This document shows positions 16,378 to 25,985 of a stretch of 64,000 bases of DNA, piece after piece. A program made the translations under genes and the position numbers. The stretch lies in assembly GCF_018678075.1 (NCBI RefSeq), contig NZ_JAHHIR010000074.1:34906-98905 (forward strand). Reading direction: 5' to 3'. The notes beneath the pieces are model-generated. The model did not search any database. It was not told the DNA's origin and worked only from the letters and a program-made list of their open reading frames with translations. The stretch comes from Epibacterium ulvae (lineage in GTDB: Bacteria > Pseudomonadota > Alphaproteobacteria > Rhodobacterales > Rhodobacteraceae). Within the stretch, counting starts at the first letter, position 1; the number at the start of each line of letters is the position of its first letter.

Positions 16378-17244
16378 TTACTCACCACCGCCCAATTGGT
16401 GGACATAGGCCGTCACCGATCGGATCTCTGCCTCGCTCAGGCGGTTGGACCAGGATGGCATTACCCCAAAACGCGCGGTGTTGATGGTCTCCACCACATC
16501 CGTGTAGGAGCCGCTATAAAGCCAGATCGCATCCGCAAGGTTCGGCGCGCCCTGGAACAGATCCCCCTGGGCCTGCTCACCGTGGCAGGAGGTACAGTTG
16601 TCGGCAAACAAGACCTGACCATCCGCCACAACCGAAGCATCCTGCGGATCACCGGACAGCGATAGCACGTAGTTGGCGATGGCATGGATTTCGCCGTCCT
16701 CCAAAAGCTCGTCGCGACCAAAGGCAGGCATCTCGGAATATCGCGCGTCGTCGTCTTCCTCGTTGCGGATCCCGTGCGCCACCGTGGTTTGAATGTCCTC
16801 GATGGTGCCGCCCCATAGCCAGTCATCGTCCAGCAGGTTAGGATACCCTACGGCCCCTGCCGCGCCAGAGCCGTGACACTGAGCGCACCAGGTCTTGAAC
16901 ACTGCCGAACCAGCCGAGACGGCATAGCCGTGTAGTTCGGGATCGCTGGTGAGGGTCGCCATATCAACCGCTTCCAAACGCGCATTGATCGGGCCGTTGG
17001 CCGCGTCGACAGCGGCGATATCAGCCGCGACATTCGCCCGCGTCGACCAGCCAAGCAAGCCGGTTGTAGCCGAACTGACCAAGGGCCAAGCCGGATAGGC
17101 AATCGAATACCCGATGGCCCAGACGATGCAGATATAAAACGTCCACAGCCACCAACGCGGCATCGGATTGTCAAACTCCTCGATCCCGTCCCAGCTGTGA
17201 CCGGTGGTGGGAACGTCATGAGGTTGAACCGGTTTCTTAGTCAT
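16378..17244 (-). CDS. ccoP: cbb3-type cytochrome c oxidase subunit III (CcoP)
   Basis: CcoP is the diheme subunit that receives electrons from soluble or membrane cytochromes and passes them to CcoO. The 288-aa protein has one N-terminal transmembrane helix (about residues 31-50) after a FixP-type cytoplasmic start (SWDGIEEFDNPMPRWW), and two periplasmic cytochrome c domains with heme motifs CAQCH and CTSCH. It overlaps ccoQ by four bases. Confidence 0.97.
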   Translation of the reverse strand: MTKKPVQPHDVPTTGHSWDGIEEFDNPMPRWWLWTFYICIVWAIGYSIAYPAWPLVSSATTGLLGWSTRANVAADIAAVDAANGPINARLEAVDMATLTSDPELHGYAVSAGSAVFKTWCAQCHGSGAAGAVGYPNLLDDDWLWGGTIEDIQTTVAHGIRNEEDDDARYSEMPAFGRDELLEDGEIHAIANYVLSLSGDPQDASVVADGQVLFADNCTSCHGEQAQGDLFQGAPNLADAIWLYSGSYTDVVETINTARFGVMPSWSNRLSEAEIRSVTAYVHQLGGGE

Positions 17245-17426
17245 GTCCGGGTCTCCTCAGGCTCGGCGGGTTTATCCGCGTGGCGAAATGGGATGTCGGC
17301 AGTGTCGGCGTAGACGGTGCTGCTGCCGGGGCGAAAGGCCCAGACAACAACGCCGACAAAGAAGGTGAACAGCAACAACAGCATCCAACTGTCGGCGAAC
17401 TGGCGTAGAAGCGTATAAGATTCCAT
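17241..17426 (-). CDS. ccoQ: cbb3-type oxidase small subunit CcoQ
   Basis: This 61-aa protein has one transmembrane helix (WMLLLLFTFFVGVVVWAF) followed by a short charged tail beginning RPGS. That matches CcoQ, which stabilises CcoP in the oxidase. It is the third gene of ccoNOQP, 12 bases after ccoO, and overlaps the ccoP start. Confidence 0.95.
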   Translation of the reverse strand: MESYTLLRQFADSWMLLLLFTFFVGVVVWAFRPGSSTVYADTADIPFRHADKPAEPEETRT

Positions 17427-17438
17427 CTCATCTCCTCC

Positions 17439-18167
17439 TTAGCGGCTGGCGTCTGGGGTGAAGGTCGAGAAATCAACCAGCGTTCCCAGCATTTGCAGAT
17501 AGGCGATCAGCGCGTCGGCCTCAGACACGCCGGGCTGGCCGTCGAAATTGCGCACATTGATGTCTTCGCCGTAGCGTTCAAGCAGACCGTCATAGTCGCT
17601 GTCAGGATCGGCCTGCGCCCGGAAATCCAGTTGCGCCTGCTCCACCATTTCGTCGGTATAGGGCACACCAACCATGGCATTGGTGGCCATGACGTCGCCA
17701 ATGTATTCGCCTTCGATCATTGTTCGTTCCAAGAAGCCGTATTTGGGCATCACCGATTCCGGCACCACTGCCTGTGGGTTGCGCAAATGGTCCACGTGCC
17801 AATCGTCGGAATACCGCCCCCCCACACGGGCCAAATCTGGCCCGGTGCGTTTGGAGCCCCATTGGAACGGGTGGTCATACATAGATTCCGCCGCCAATGA
17901 GTAGTGGCCATAGCGCTCCACCTCATCCCGCATTGGGCGGATCATCTGGCTGTGGCAGACATAGCACCCTTCGCGGACGTAGATGTCGCGCCCCGTCAGC
18001 TCCAGCGGCGTATAGGGGCGCATGCCCTCGACCTTCTCAATGGTGTTTTCCAGGTAGAACAGCGGCGTGATCTGAACCAGACCACCAATAGTCACCACTA
18101 GAAAAGAGAAGATCAGCAGGAGGGTCGCGTTGGTTTCAAGGATCTTGTGTTTATCAAGAATAGCCAT
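17439..18167 (-). CDS. ccoO: cbb3-type cytochrome c oxidase subunit II (CcoO)
   Basis: CcoO is the monoheme c subunit, 242 aa. One N-terminal membrane helix (about residues 14-33) precedes the family segment [23 protein letters not shown]. The heme-binding motif is CYVCH in [17 protein letters not shown]. The axial Met lies in the VMPKYGFL region. It sits 14 bases downstream of ccoN. Confidence 0.97.
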   Translation of the reverse strand: MAILDKHKILETNATLLLIFSFLVVTIGGLVQITPLFYLENTIEKVEGMRPYTPLELTGRDIYVREGCYVCHSQMIRPMRDEVERYGHYSLAAESMYDHPFQWGSKRTGPDLARVGGRYSDDWHVDHLRNPQAVVPESVMPKYGFLERTMIEGEYIGDVMATNAMVGVPYTDEMVEQAQLDFRAQADPDSDYDGLLERYGEDINVRNFDGQPGVSEADALIAYLQMLGTLVDFSTFTPDASR

Positions 18168-18181
18168 CTTTCCGGCCCTCC

Positions 18182-19786
18182 TTATTCAGCCGGGACTGCA
18201 ACCGAAAGGCTGGCTTCTTTTGCCGGGGCCTTACGGACAGTCATCACGAGATTGTAGCACATGATCAGGGCCCCAGTGAGGTACATGACCCCGCCCAGAC
18301 CGCGCACCACATACATCGGGAATTTCGCAGCAACCGTGTCAGCGAAAGAGTTCACTAGGAAGCCGTTGGCATCCACTTCACGCCACATCAGACCTTCCAT
18401 GATACCGGTCACCCACATGGACGCCGCATAGAGCACGATGCCGATGGTGGCGAGCCAGAAGTGCCAGCTGACCAGCGAGAGCGAATACAGGCGATCGCGT
18501 TTCCACAGGACGGGTGTCAGATAGTAGAGCGCGCCAAATGTGATCATGCCGTTCCAGCCCAACGCACCAGAATGCACGTGGCCAATGGTCCAGTCGGTAT
18601 AGTGCGACAGAGAGTTTACAGCGCGGATCGACATCATCGGACCCTCGAATGTGGACATGCCGTAGAAAGCAACCGAGATCACCAACATCCGCAGAACCGG
18701 ATCCGTGCGCAGCTTGTCCCAAGCACCCGACAGGGTCATCAGACCGTTGATCATCCCACCCCAGCTGGGCATCCACAAAACGATGGAGAACACCATACCA
18801 AGGGTCGAGGCCCAATCCGGCAGCGCAGTGTAATGCAGGTGGTGGGGACCGGCCCAGATGTAGATAAAGATCAACGCCCAAAAGTGGATGATCGACAGTT
18901 TGTAACTGAAAACCGGTCGGTCCGCTTGTTTCGGAATAAAGTAGTACATCATCCCAAGGAAGCCCGCAGTCAGGAAGAAGCCCACAGCATTGTGGCCATA
19001 CCACCACTGCACCATCGCATCTTGTACGCCGGGCCAGATGATCACCGATTTAGAGCCCCAGATCGACACCGGGATGGTCAGGTTGTTGACCACATGCAGC
19101 ATCGCAACGGTGACGATAAAGGCGAGGAAGAACCAGTTGGCCACATAGATATGCGGCTCTCGGCGTTTGATGATCGTGCCGAGGTAGACCGCCAGATAGG
19201 AGACCCAGACCACAGTCAGCCAGATATCGACGTACCATTCAGGTTCAGCATACTCTTTGGACTGGGTGCCACCCAGCAGGTAGCCTGTCGCTGCCAACAC
19301 AATAAAAAGCTGATAGCCCCAGAACACAAACCAAGCGAGGTTGCCGCCCCACAATCGTGCGGCAGAAGTGCGCTGAACAATGAAAAATGACGACGCTATC
19401 AAAGCGTTGCCGCCAAAGGCAAAAATCACTGCCGACGTGTGTAGCGGGCGCAGTCGGCCAAAGTTGGCGTAGCCTTCGGCCCAGTTAAAATTCAACACCG
19501 GAAACGCGAGCTGGAATGCGATAAAGGTCCCGACCAGGAACCCGACCACACCCCAAAAGGCGGTTGCTATTACCCCGGCGCGCACCACGCCGTCCAGATA
19601 CTCATGACTTGGCTCTGGTGCGCGTGGTTCATCTGTTTGACGCAGCGTGTAAAGGAACATTCCTCCCGCCACCAACATGATGATCACAGCATGCACCTGA
19701 TAGGCCAAATCGCGTGCGAAATTGATCCCGACCATCGCAAAAAACGTTATGAGACCAAGCGCTATCAGCTTGATATAGTTAGACAT
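18182..19786 (-). CDS. ccoN: cbb3-type cytochrome c oxidase subunit I (CcoN)
   Basis: CcoN is the catalytic heme-copper subunit, 534 aa with about 12 membrane helices. Visible ligand segments are [13 protein letters not shown] (His of the low-spin heme b), [14 protein letters not shown] (CuB His), [13 protein letters not shown] (His pair for CuB) and [14 protein letters not shown] (His-x-His for heme b3 and heme b). AAAGGGA precedes the ATG at a good distance. An FNR-type box at 19882-19895 lies 96 bp upstream. CcoN gives the oxidase high O2 affinity for microaerobic growth. Confidence 0.98.
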   Translation of the reverse strand: MSNYIKLIALGLITFFAMVGINFARDLAYQVHAVIIMLVAGGMFLYTLRQTDEPRAPEPSHEYLDGVVRAGVIATAFWGVVGFLVGTFIAFQLAFPVLNFNWAEGYANFGRLRPLHTSAVIFAFGGNALIASSFFIVQRTSAARLWGGNLAWFVFWGYQLFIVLAATGYLLGGTQSKEYAEPEWYVDIWLTVVWVSYLAVYLGTIIKRREPHIYVANWFFLAFIVTVAMLHVVNNLTIPVSIWGSKSVIIWPGVQDAMVQWWYGHNAVGFFLTAGFLGMMYYFIPKQADRPVFSYKLSIIHFWALIFIYIWAGPHHLHYTALPDWASTLGMVFSIVLWMPSWGGMINGLMTLSGAWDKLRTDPVLRMLVISVAFYGMSTFEGPMMSIRAVNSLSHYTDWTIGHVHSGALGWNGMITFGALYYLTPVLWKRDRLYSLSLVSWHFWLATIGIVLYAASMWVTGIMEGLMWREVDANGFLVNSFADTVAAKFPMYVVRGLGGVMYLTGALIMCYNLVMTVRKAPAKEASLSVAVPAE

Positions 19787-19881
19787 TTATCGTCCCTTTA
19801 CCTTGCCCTTATCGATTCTCTTGGACGACTTCGAGCGGTTACAGACCGAGGATGTGATGCCCCAATTCGCCCCGGCGGGCC

Positions 19882-19895
19882 TTGATCTGCATCAA
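19882..19895. promoter_or_regulatory. FnrL-binding box between ccoN and the universal stress gene
   Basis: TTGATCTGCATCAA is a perfect match to TTGAT-N4-ATCAA. The site lies 96 bp from the ccoN start and 73 bp from the stress-protein start. At -41.5 spacing, transcripts would begin near 19847 leftward and 19930 rightward, so one symmetric box could activate both genes. Confidence 0.9.
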
Positions 19896-19967
19896 AACTC
19901 TGCGAATCGATCCATGCCAGTCTAGGGCCCGGAACGCGCGATCCCCTTGAACCGTGTGAGGTGCAGA

Positions 19968-20807
19968 ATGAGTTACAAAACTTTGTTGACCGTCATCAGT
20001 GACATAGAACGTGCCAAGGCACCGTTGGATCAAACCTCTGCCTTAGCGCAGCGATTTGCGGCACATACGGATGCTCTATGCCTTGGGATCGATCGGACCC
20101 AGAACTGCTATGACTATGGGGTGGCGAATGCGATGATCTTGCAGCAATCCCTGCAGGTCGCCAAGGAAGAGGCCGCAACCCTTCAGGCCCATACAGAGGC
20201 CTGTTTGGCACGTACTGGCACGCCCTTCTCAGCGGTCAGTGCGGTGGCTCCGCTGGGACAGATCACCCGCCATGTCTCCCGCCGGGGTCGCTTTTGTGAC
20301 CTGATCGTTGTTGGCAAACCCTATGGTCCGGACGTCCCGATTGAAGGTGAAGCCATTGTCGAGGCCGGGCTGTTTGAAAGCGCAGCTCCGGTTCTGGTGG
20401 TCCCGGATGAGGGCGACACGATGGGCGAGACCAAACGCGTCTTGGTCGGTTGGAACGAAAGCGCCGAAGCCCTGTCTGCCATTCGCAAGGCCATGCCATT
20501 CCTAAAGGCCGCCGAATGCGTCCATGTGGTGGTGATTGACCCGCCGCGCCACGGGCCGGACCGCTCTGATCCGGGCGGGTTGCTGTGCCAGATGCTGGCC
20601 CGTCACGGCATAGCCTGCGAGGTGAATGTGCTGGCAAAATCCATGCCACGCACCGCAGATGTGTTGATACGCCACGGTGAAGACATCGATGCCGATCTGA
20701 TTGTGATGGGCGCCTATGGTCACTCTCGTTTTCGCGAAGCCATTCTGGGTGGTGCTACCCGCAATATCCTGGAGGCCACCAACCGCCCGGTATTGATGGC
20801 CCACTAA
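19968..20807 (+). CDS. Universal stress protein, tandem UspA domains
   Basis: The 279-aa cytoplasmic protein is built of two UspA-like halves. The C-terminal half is canonical: RVLVGWNESAEALSAI, then LIVMGAYGHSRFREAILGGATRNIL with the G-2x-G-9x-G-(S/T) ATP-binding pattern. The N-terminal half begins YKTLLTVISD and is more diverged. The start at 19968 has GAGGTG upstream; an earlier in-frame ATG (19947) is less well placed. It is divergent from ccoN across a shared FNR box, as expected for an anaerobiosis-induced stress protein. Confidence 0.9.
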   Translation: MSYKTLLTVISDIERAKAPLDQTSALAQRFAAHTDALCLGIDRTQNCYDYGVANAMILQQSLQVAKEEAATLQAHTEACLARTGTPFSAVSAVAPLGQITRHVSRRGRFCDLIVVGKPYGPDVPIEGEAIVEAGLFESAAPVLVVPDEGDTMGETKRVLVGWNESAEALSAIRKAMPFLKAAECVHVVVIDPPRHGPDRSDPGGLLCQMLARHGIACEVNVLAKSMPRTADVLIRHGEDIDADLIVMGAYGHSRFREAILGGATRNILEATNRPVLMAH

Positions 20808-20871
20808 CACAACCAACCTCCTGCGGGTCTCGCGTCATGTCTCCATGTATCGGCGCGCAGTCCCGATCTGG

Positions 20872-20911
20872 CCCGCACCATTTTCCCAACGCATGGTGCG
20901 GGTCCTTTTTT
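20872..20911 (+). terminator. Terminator of the universal stress gene
   Basis: CCCGCACCAT (20872-20881) pairs perfectly with ATGGTGCGGG (20893-20902) across an 11-base loop, followed by TCC and seven T. Confidence 0.92.
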
Positions 20912-20941
20912 GCCGATTGGTGAGGCTGTGTTTACGCAGGC

Positions 20942-21679
20942 TTAGACCAGATACCCGCCGTCGCTGTCATCGCCTGCTTCGTCCATCAGACGGCTCATAT
21001 CCGGGACAATAATATGGCGCTTGCCTTCCAGCGCGATAAGGCCGTCTTTTTTGAGTGCCGACACCTGGCGACTGACGGTTTCTAGCGTCAGTCCCAGATA
21101 ATCAGCCATCGCTTCACGCGTGAGGGGGAGTTCAAACTCAACCCGACCTAATGGGCCATTGTTCAACGAGGCATCGCGGCGCGCGATAATGGAGAGCAGG
21201 CTGGCGATCTTTTCGCGGGCGGTCTTTCGCCCCAGAACGAGCATCCACTCCCGCGCGGCGTCCAGCTCATCCAAGGTCATTTCCAGCAGGCGATGCGCAA
21301 TATGAGGGGTCCGCGCCATCAGCTCTTCGAACGGTTTCTTGCGGAAACAACACATCATGACGGTGTTGGTGGCCACCACATTATAGGCCGCGGCGTCCCG
21401 TCCTGGGCGTCCCACAAAATCGCTGGGCAGCAAAAGGCCCACCATCTGTGTGCGCCCGTCTTCCATGGTCTGGGTCAGCGTGGCCACGCCTGACACAACC
21501 GAACCGACAAAATCCATCTGATCCCCGGACCACACAATCGGTTGCCCGGCTTCATAGCTGCGATAATATTTGACCGTATCCAGCTCATCCAGCTCATCCG
21601 CATTACATCGCGCACAGACGGCCCGGTGTCGGATCGGACAATCCGCACATTTCACATGCGAGAGGACGGGCGCTGCCAT
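20942..21679 (-). CDS. fnrL: FNR-family oxygen-sensing regulator FnrL
   Basis: The 245-aa Crp/FNR regulator switches on anaerobic and microaerobic genes when its 4Fe-4S cluster is intact. N-terminal cysteines are at 11, 14, 22 and 25 (KCADCPIRHRAVCARC) and the central ligand candidate lies in VMMCCFRKK. The cAMP-type beta-roll is followed by a dimer helix and an HTH with the FNR recognition helix LETVSRQVSALKKDG. The ATG at 21679 is preferred over a TTG four codons earlier. An FNR box 13 bases before this ATG suggests autoregulation. It shares the short intergenic region with hemN. Confidence 0.96.
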   Translation of the reverse strand: MAAPVLSHVKCADCPIRHRAVCARCNADELDELDTVKYYRSYEAGQPIVWSGDQMDFVGSVVSGVATLTQTMEDGRTQMVGLLLPSDFVGRPGRDAAAYNVVATNTVMMCCFRKKPFEELMARTPHIAHRLLEMTLDELDAAREWMLVLGRKTAREKIASLLSIIARRDASLNNGPLGRVEFELPLTREAMADYLGLTLETVSRQVSALKKDGLIALEGKRHIIVPDMSRLMDEAGDDSDGGYLV

Positions 21680-21691
21680 GGTAAATTCCAA

Positions 21692-21705
21692 TTGATCTGG
21701 GTCAA
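21692..21705. promoter_or_regulatory. FnrL-binding box between fnrL and hemN
   Basis: TTGATCTGGGTCAA has one mismatch to TTGAT-N4-ATCAA. For hemN it is ideally placed: TAAAAT (21729-21734) stands as the -10 element and predicts a start about 42 bases from the box centre, at or one base before the hemN ATG. For fnrL the box would overlap the leader and may repress. Confidence 0.88.
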
Positions 21706-21740
21706 TGACCTGGGGACGTTACGACCCCTAAAATAGAGGC

Positions 21741-23096
21741 ATGGATACGAAATCACAATTGGCCCGCCTCGGTTTATTCGATGCCAAAGTGCCGCGCTAT
21801 ACAAGCTACCCCACGGCGCCTCATTTTGGATCATCTGTGGATTCACCCTTGTTTAAAAGGTGGATCAATGACATCGCGCCCAACAGTGCGATCTCTCTTT
21901 ACGTGCATGTTCCATTTTGCCGCAGGCTCTGCTGGTTCTGCGCTTGCCGCACCCAAGGCACCCAATCCGATTCCCCCGTGCGCGCCTATCTGGACGTGCT
22001 CAAGGCGGAATTGGACCTGCTTGCGCAGCATCTGCCCAACGGCGTCACCCTATCCCGCCTTCATTGGGGCGGCGGCACCCCGACCATGTTATCCCCCGAC
22101 ATGATGCGCGATCTTGCCACCAAAATCGCATCCATCGCCCCACTGGCGAAGGACGCCGAATTCTCGGTCGAGATTGACCCGAACGAAATCGATAGCGCCC
22201 GGATCGAAGCCCTGGTCGCAGCCGGAATGAACCGCGCATCCATTGGCGTGCAGGATTTTGACCCCGAAATTCAGGAAACGATTGGTCGCCCGCAAAGCTA
22301 TGAGACAACGCGCGCCACGGTTGAGATGTTGCGCGCCCATGGGATCGACAGTCTGAATGCGGATATTCTGTACGGGTTGCCTCACCAGACCAATACTCGG
22401 ATGGCGGATAGCGTTCAGAAACTGCTGTCTCTTTCGCCTGATCGCGTCGCCCTTTATGGATATGCGCATGTGCCATGGATGGCGCGCCGTCAAAACATGA
22501 TCCCGTCTGAAGCATTGCCCACGCCAGAAGCCCGGTTGGAGCTGTTTGAAACCGCACAGCAATTGTTTCAATGGGACGGCTACAAAGAGATCGGCATCGA
22601 CCATTTCGCCTGCCCCGAAGACGGGCTGTCGGTGGCGCAAGCCCTTGGCAAACTACGCCGGAATTTCCAGGGCTATACCGATGACCGCTCAGACGTGTTG
22701 ATCGGCATCGGCGCCTCGTCCATCTCACGGTTCCCGCGCGGCTATGCCCAAAACGCAGCCGCCACGTCAGCACATACAGCGGCCATACGCGCGGGTCGGT
22801 TTTCCACATCTCGCGGTCATTCGTTTTCCCAAGACGACCACATGCGCGCCCGGATGATCGAGGCTTTGATGTGCGATTTCCGCATTGACGGGGATGAGAT
22901 CCAAAGGAAGTTCGCTATATCCGAAAGCGACCTGAAAGCGTTGTTTGAACACGTTGCCGTGCGTTTTCCGGATATGGTAACGCTCAGCGGCAGCGACTTT
23001 GTTATCCCCACGCATGCCCATCCGCTGACACGCGTCATCGCCCGCGCGTTCGACGCCTATGACCTCAGCAAAGCAGGCCACAGCGCGGCGATCTAA
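21741..23096 (+). CDS. hemN: Oxygen-independent coproporphyrinogen III oxidase
   Basis: HemN is the radical-SAM enzyme that decarboxylates coproporphyrinogen III without O2. The 451-aa protein has the cluster motif C-x3-C-x2-C-x-C at Cys60, 64, 67 and 69 (FCRRLCWFCACRT), the HWGGGTPT glycine segment and SVEIDPNEID. The C-terminal HemN domain is present. It is divergent from fnrL. The only ribosome-site-like sequence, AGAGG, sits one base before the ATG, too close for normal use, and the predicted transcription start falls at the ATG, so the mRNA may be leaderless. Confidence 0.97.
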   Translation: MDTKSQLARLGLFDAKVPRYTSYPTAPHFGSSVDSPLFKRWINDIAPNSAISLYVHVPFCRRLCWFCACRTQGTQSDSPVRAYLDVLKAELDLLAQHLPNGVTLSRLHWGGGTPTMLSPDMMRDLATKIASIAPLAKDAEFSVEIDPNEIDSARIEALVAAGMNRASIGVQDFDPEIQETIGRPQSYETTRATVEMLRAHGIDSLNADILYGLPHQTNTRMADSVQKLLSLSPDRVALYGYAHVPWMARRQNMIPSEALPTPEARLELFETAQQLFQWDGYKEIGIDHFACPEDGLSVAQALGKLRRNFQGYTDDRSDVLIGIGASSISRFPRGYAQNAAATSAHTAAIRAGRFSTSRGHSFSQDDHMRARMIEALMCDFRIDGDEIQRKFAISESDLKALFEHVAVRFPDMVTLSGSDFVIPTHAHPLTRVIARAFDAYDLSKAGHSAAI

Positions 23097-23160
23097 CACC
23101 TAGATTACAACTGGTTCTCCCGCCCGTCGCCGCCGCATGTATGACATGCAGCGCTCCAGG

Positions 23161-23197
23161 TGGGCCAGGCTCGGCGCAGAGCGCCGAGCCTGGCCCA
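23161..23197. repeat. 17-bp perfect inverted repeat
   Basis: Arms 23161-23177 and 23181-23197 are exact inverse complements (TGGGCCAGGCTCGGCGC) around the loop AGA. It lies in the 183-bp gap between the convergent hemN and ATPase genes. No T-tract follows on either strand. Confidence 0.85.
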
Positions 23198-23279
23198 AGG
23201 CCGCCAAGGGGTCATGCCGAAGGCAGGGCACCTGCGGGCGCGGGAGTTCTAGCTCTACATTTTAGACGGAGCAGACCCA

Positions 23280-24869
23280 TTACTCAGTAGGCACTGCGGC
23301 TGACAAAAGGCTCTGGGTATATGCGGCTTGCGGCGCTGTAAAAACAGCCTCTGCCGGGCCGGTTTCAACCACATCGCCCTGGTTCATCACCAGTACGCTG
23401 TGTGACATCGCCCGCACCACGTTCAAGTCATGGCTGATGAACATATAGGCCAGACCATAGCGTTTCTGCAGATCCCGCAGCAGCTCGACAATCTGAACCT
23501 GAACCGTCATGTCCAGCGCCGAAGTTGGCTCATCCAGCACCACCAGCTTCGGCCGCAAAACCATCGCCCGGGCAATGGCGATCCGCTGCCGTTGCCCGCC
23601 GGAAAACTCATGCGGGTAGCGGTCCATGGCAGCCGGATCCAGCCCGACCTCCTCCATCACTTCGGCCACCAGTTCGCGTTGATTGCGATGTTTGTCGACC
23701 TCGTGCACCGTCAAACCTTCGGCGATGATCTGCGCACAGGTCATTCGCGGTGACAGCGCACCAAAGGGATCCTGAAACACAATCTGCATATCCTTGCGCA
23801 GGTCCCGCAGTTCCCGCGTCGACCATTTGCGCAGATCTTGGCCCTCAAACTGTACCGCCCCTTCGGAGGCAATCAACCGCATGATCGCCAAAGCCATTGT
23901 GGTTTTGCCAGACCCGGACTCTCCCACAATCCCCAAGGTCTCCCCCGCGCGGATCGAAATGGAGCAGGGATTCACCGCCTTGATATGGCCAACCGTTTTG
24001 CGTAGCAGCCCGCGTTGGATCGGGAACCAGACCTTCAGATCTTGAGCCGCGACAATTTCAGGCGCGTCTTCTGGCACCGGATCCGGAATGCCAGATGGTT
24101 CAGCCGCCAACAATTTTTGCGTATAGGGATGTTGTGGGTTGGTAAAGATCTCAGCCGTGGGACCCGTCTCGACAATCTCACCATCTTTCATCACACAAAC
24201 CCGGTCGGCAATCCGACGCACAATGGCGAGGTCATGGGTGATGAACAACACGCCCATGCCCTCACGTTCCCGCAGCTCGGCCAATAGATCAAGGATCTGC
24301 GCCTGAATGGTCACGTCGAGCGCAGTTGTCGGCTCATCCGCGATCAGAATGTCGGGTTTATTGGCCAAGGCCATCGCGATCATCACTCGCTGGCGTTGCC
24401 CACCTGACAGCTGATGCGGATAGGCGCCCAAGCGGCTTTCGGCGTCACGAATTCCCACTCGCTGCATCAGCTCCAGGATACGTTGGCGCGCAGCAGCCCC
24501 GACCAACCCCTGATGTAGCGAGAGGCTTTCGGCCAATTGTTTTTCCAACGTATGCAACGGGTTCAGCGAGGTCATCGGCTCCTGGAAGATGAAGGAGATG
24601 TCGTTGCCTCGCACCGCCCGCAGATGGGCCTCGTCCGCGCCAACCATTTCGGTGTCGCCATATTTGACCGACCCCGTGACCTCGGCGCTTTCGCCGAGCA
24701 GAGACACGGTCGACAGGGCTGAGACCGACTTTCCGGACCCGGACTCGCCCACCAATGCCACGGTTTCCCCTTTGTCGACGGTGAAGGACACGCCTTTTAC
24801 CGCCTCGACCCGTCTGCCGTCCTGACGGAAGGCCACGCGGAGGTCTTTCACTTGCAAAACTGCGCTCAT
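23280..24869 (-). CDS. yejF: Peptide ABC transporter, fused dual ATP-binding protein (YejF-like)
   Basis: The 529-aa cytoplasmic protein carries two complete ABC ATPase domains in one chain. Each has Walker A (GESGSGKS, then GESGSGKT), the signature (LSGGQRQRV, then FSGGQRQRI) and Walker B (ILIADEPTT, then LVVLDEPTS). Both halves end in oligopeptide-type C-terminal extensions containing HPYTQKLL and AAYTQSLL. It energises the YejABE importer. It overlaps the YejE gene by four bases, so the operon is yejA-yejB-yejE-yejF. Confidence 0.95.
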   Translation of the reverse strand: MSAVLQVKDLRVAFRQDGRRVEAVKGVSFTVDKGETVALVGESGSGKSVSALSTVSLLGESAEVTGSVKYGDTEMVGADEAHLRAVRGNDISFIFQEPMTSLNPLHTLEKQLAESLSLHQGLVGAAARQRILELMQRVGIRDAESRLGAYPHQLSGGQRQRVMIAMALANKPDILIADEPTTALDVTIQAQILDLLAELREREGMGVLFITHDLAIVRRIADRVCVMKDGEIVETGPTAEIFTNPQHPYTQKLLAAEPSGIPDPVPEDAPEIVAAQDLKVWFPIQRGLLRKTVGHIKAVNPCSISIRAGETLGIVGESGSGKTTMALAIMRLIASEGAVQFEGQDLRKWSTRELRDLRKDMQIVFQDPFGALSPRMTCAQIIAEGLTVHEVDKHRNQRELVAEVMEEVGLDPAAMDRYPHEFSGGQRQRIAIARAMVLRPKLVVLDEPTSALDMTVQVQIVELLRDLQKRYGLAYMFISHDLNVVRAMSHSVLVMNQGDVVETGPAEAVFTAPQAAYTQSLLSAAVPTE

Positions 24870-25981
24870 GAAAAGGTCTTTCTTGGATCAAATGCATCGC
24901 GCACGCCTTCAAAGATGAAGACCAGAAGCGAGAGCATCAGGGCAAAAGTGATGAAGGCGGTGAAGGCCAGCCAGGGGGCTTGCAGGTTCTGTTTGGCTTG
25001 CAATGTCAGCTCACCCAACGAGGGCGACGATGACGGCAAACCAAAGCCGAGGAAGTCCAGCGAGGCCAGTGTGCCAATGGTTCCGGTCACGATGAAAGGC
25101 AACATGGTCAGGGTCGCCACCATGGCGTTGGGCAGCATGTGACGGAACATGATGGTCATGTTTCCGACCCCCAACGCCCGCGCCGCGCGCACGTATTCCA
25201 GATTACGCGCCCGCAGAAACTCCGCCCGCACCACGCCCACCAACGCGGTCCAGCCGAACAGAATGCTGAGGAAAACCAACAGCCAGAAACTGCGCCCCAG
25301 GATCGCAAATAGGATGATGATGACATAAAGCGACGGGGTGGAGGACCAGACCTCGATTATCCTTTGGAAGATCAGATCGACCCAACCGCCAAAGAAGCCC
25401 TGAACCGCGCCAGCAACAACGCCGATGATTGTCGCGGCAGCTGTCACCATCAAGGTGAACACAATCGACAGGCGGAAGCCGTGGATTACACGCGCTAAAA
25501 CATCACGTTTGCGACTGTCGGTGCCCAGCCAGTTCTGCGCATTGGGCGGCAGTGGCGCCGCGCCTGGTCGGTCCACGGCTGTATCAAAGGAATAGGGAAT
25601 GAGCGGCCAGATCGACCAGCCTTTTTCAAATCCTTCTGCCTCATAAGTGCCCGCGCCAATCGCCTCAATAATCCCTTCAGGGTCATCGAAACACTCTTCC
25701 AACCCACCGGATCGGATCAGACATTGCACTTCGGGGTCGCGATACGCCGCTTCCGTCTCAAAATCGCCGCCAAAACGGGTTTCTGCATAGGAGGTCACAA
25801 CCGGCATAAAGAACTCACCCCGGTAGCGCACAAGGATTGGTTTATCATTGGCCAGAACATCCGCCAGCAGGGACAGACCAAAGAGGATAGAGAACAAGAC
25901 CAGCGACCAATAGGCCCGGCGGTTGCCCCGGAAATTGCGCCAACGGCGCTGGTTCAGCGGTGACAAAGTAAACATCGACAT
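24866..25981 (-). CDS. yejE: Peptide ABC transporter permease (YejE-like)
   Basis: The 371-aa inner-membrane permease has a first helix at about residues 22-42, a long periplasmic loop with the conserved PLPPNAQNWLGTDSRKRDVLARVI segment, then a core of five helices with the EAA loop (YVRAARALGVGNMTIMFRHMLPNA). The start at 25981 follows GGAGGG at good spacing, 4 bases after the YejB stop; an upstream in-frame start would overlap yejB. It pairs with YejB to form the pore. Confidence 0.94.
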   Translation of the reverse strand: MSMFTLSPLNQRRWRNFRGNRRAYWSLVLFSILFGLSLLADVLANDKPILVRYRGEFFMPVVTSYAETRFGGDFETEAAYRDPEVQCLIRSGGLEECFDDPEGIIEAIGAGTYEAEGFEKGWSIWPLIPYSFDTAVDRPGAAPLPPNAQNWLGTDSRKRDVLARVIHGFRLSIVFTLMVTAAATIIGVVAGAVQGFFGGWVDLIFQRIIEVWSSTPSLYVIIILFAILGRSFWLLVFLSILFGWTALVGVVRAEFLRARNLEYVRAARALGVGNMTIMFRHMLPNAMVATLTMLPFIVTGTIGTLASLDFLGFGLPSSSPSLGELTLQAKQNLQAPWLAFTAFITFALMLSLLVFIFEGVRDAFDPRKTFS

Positions 25982-25985
25982 CGCT

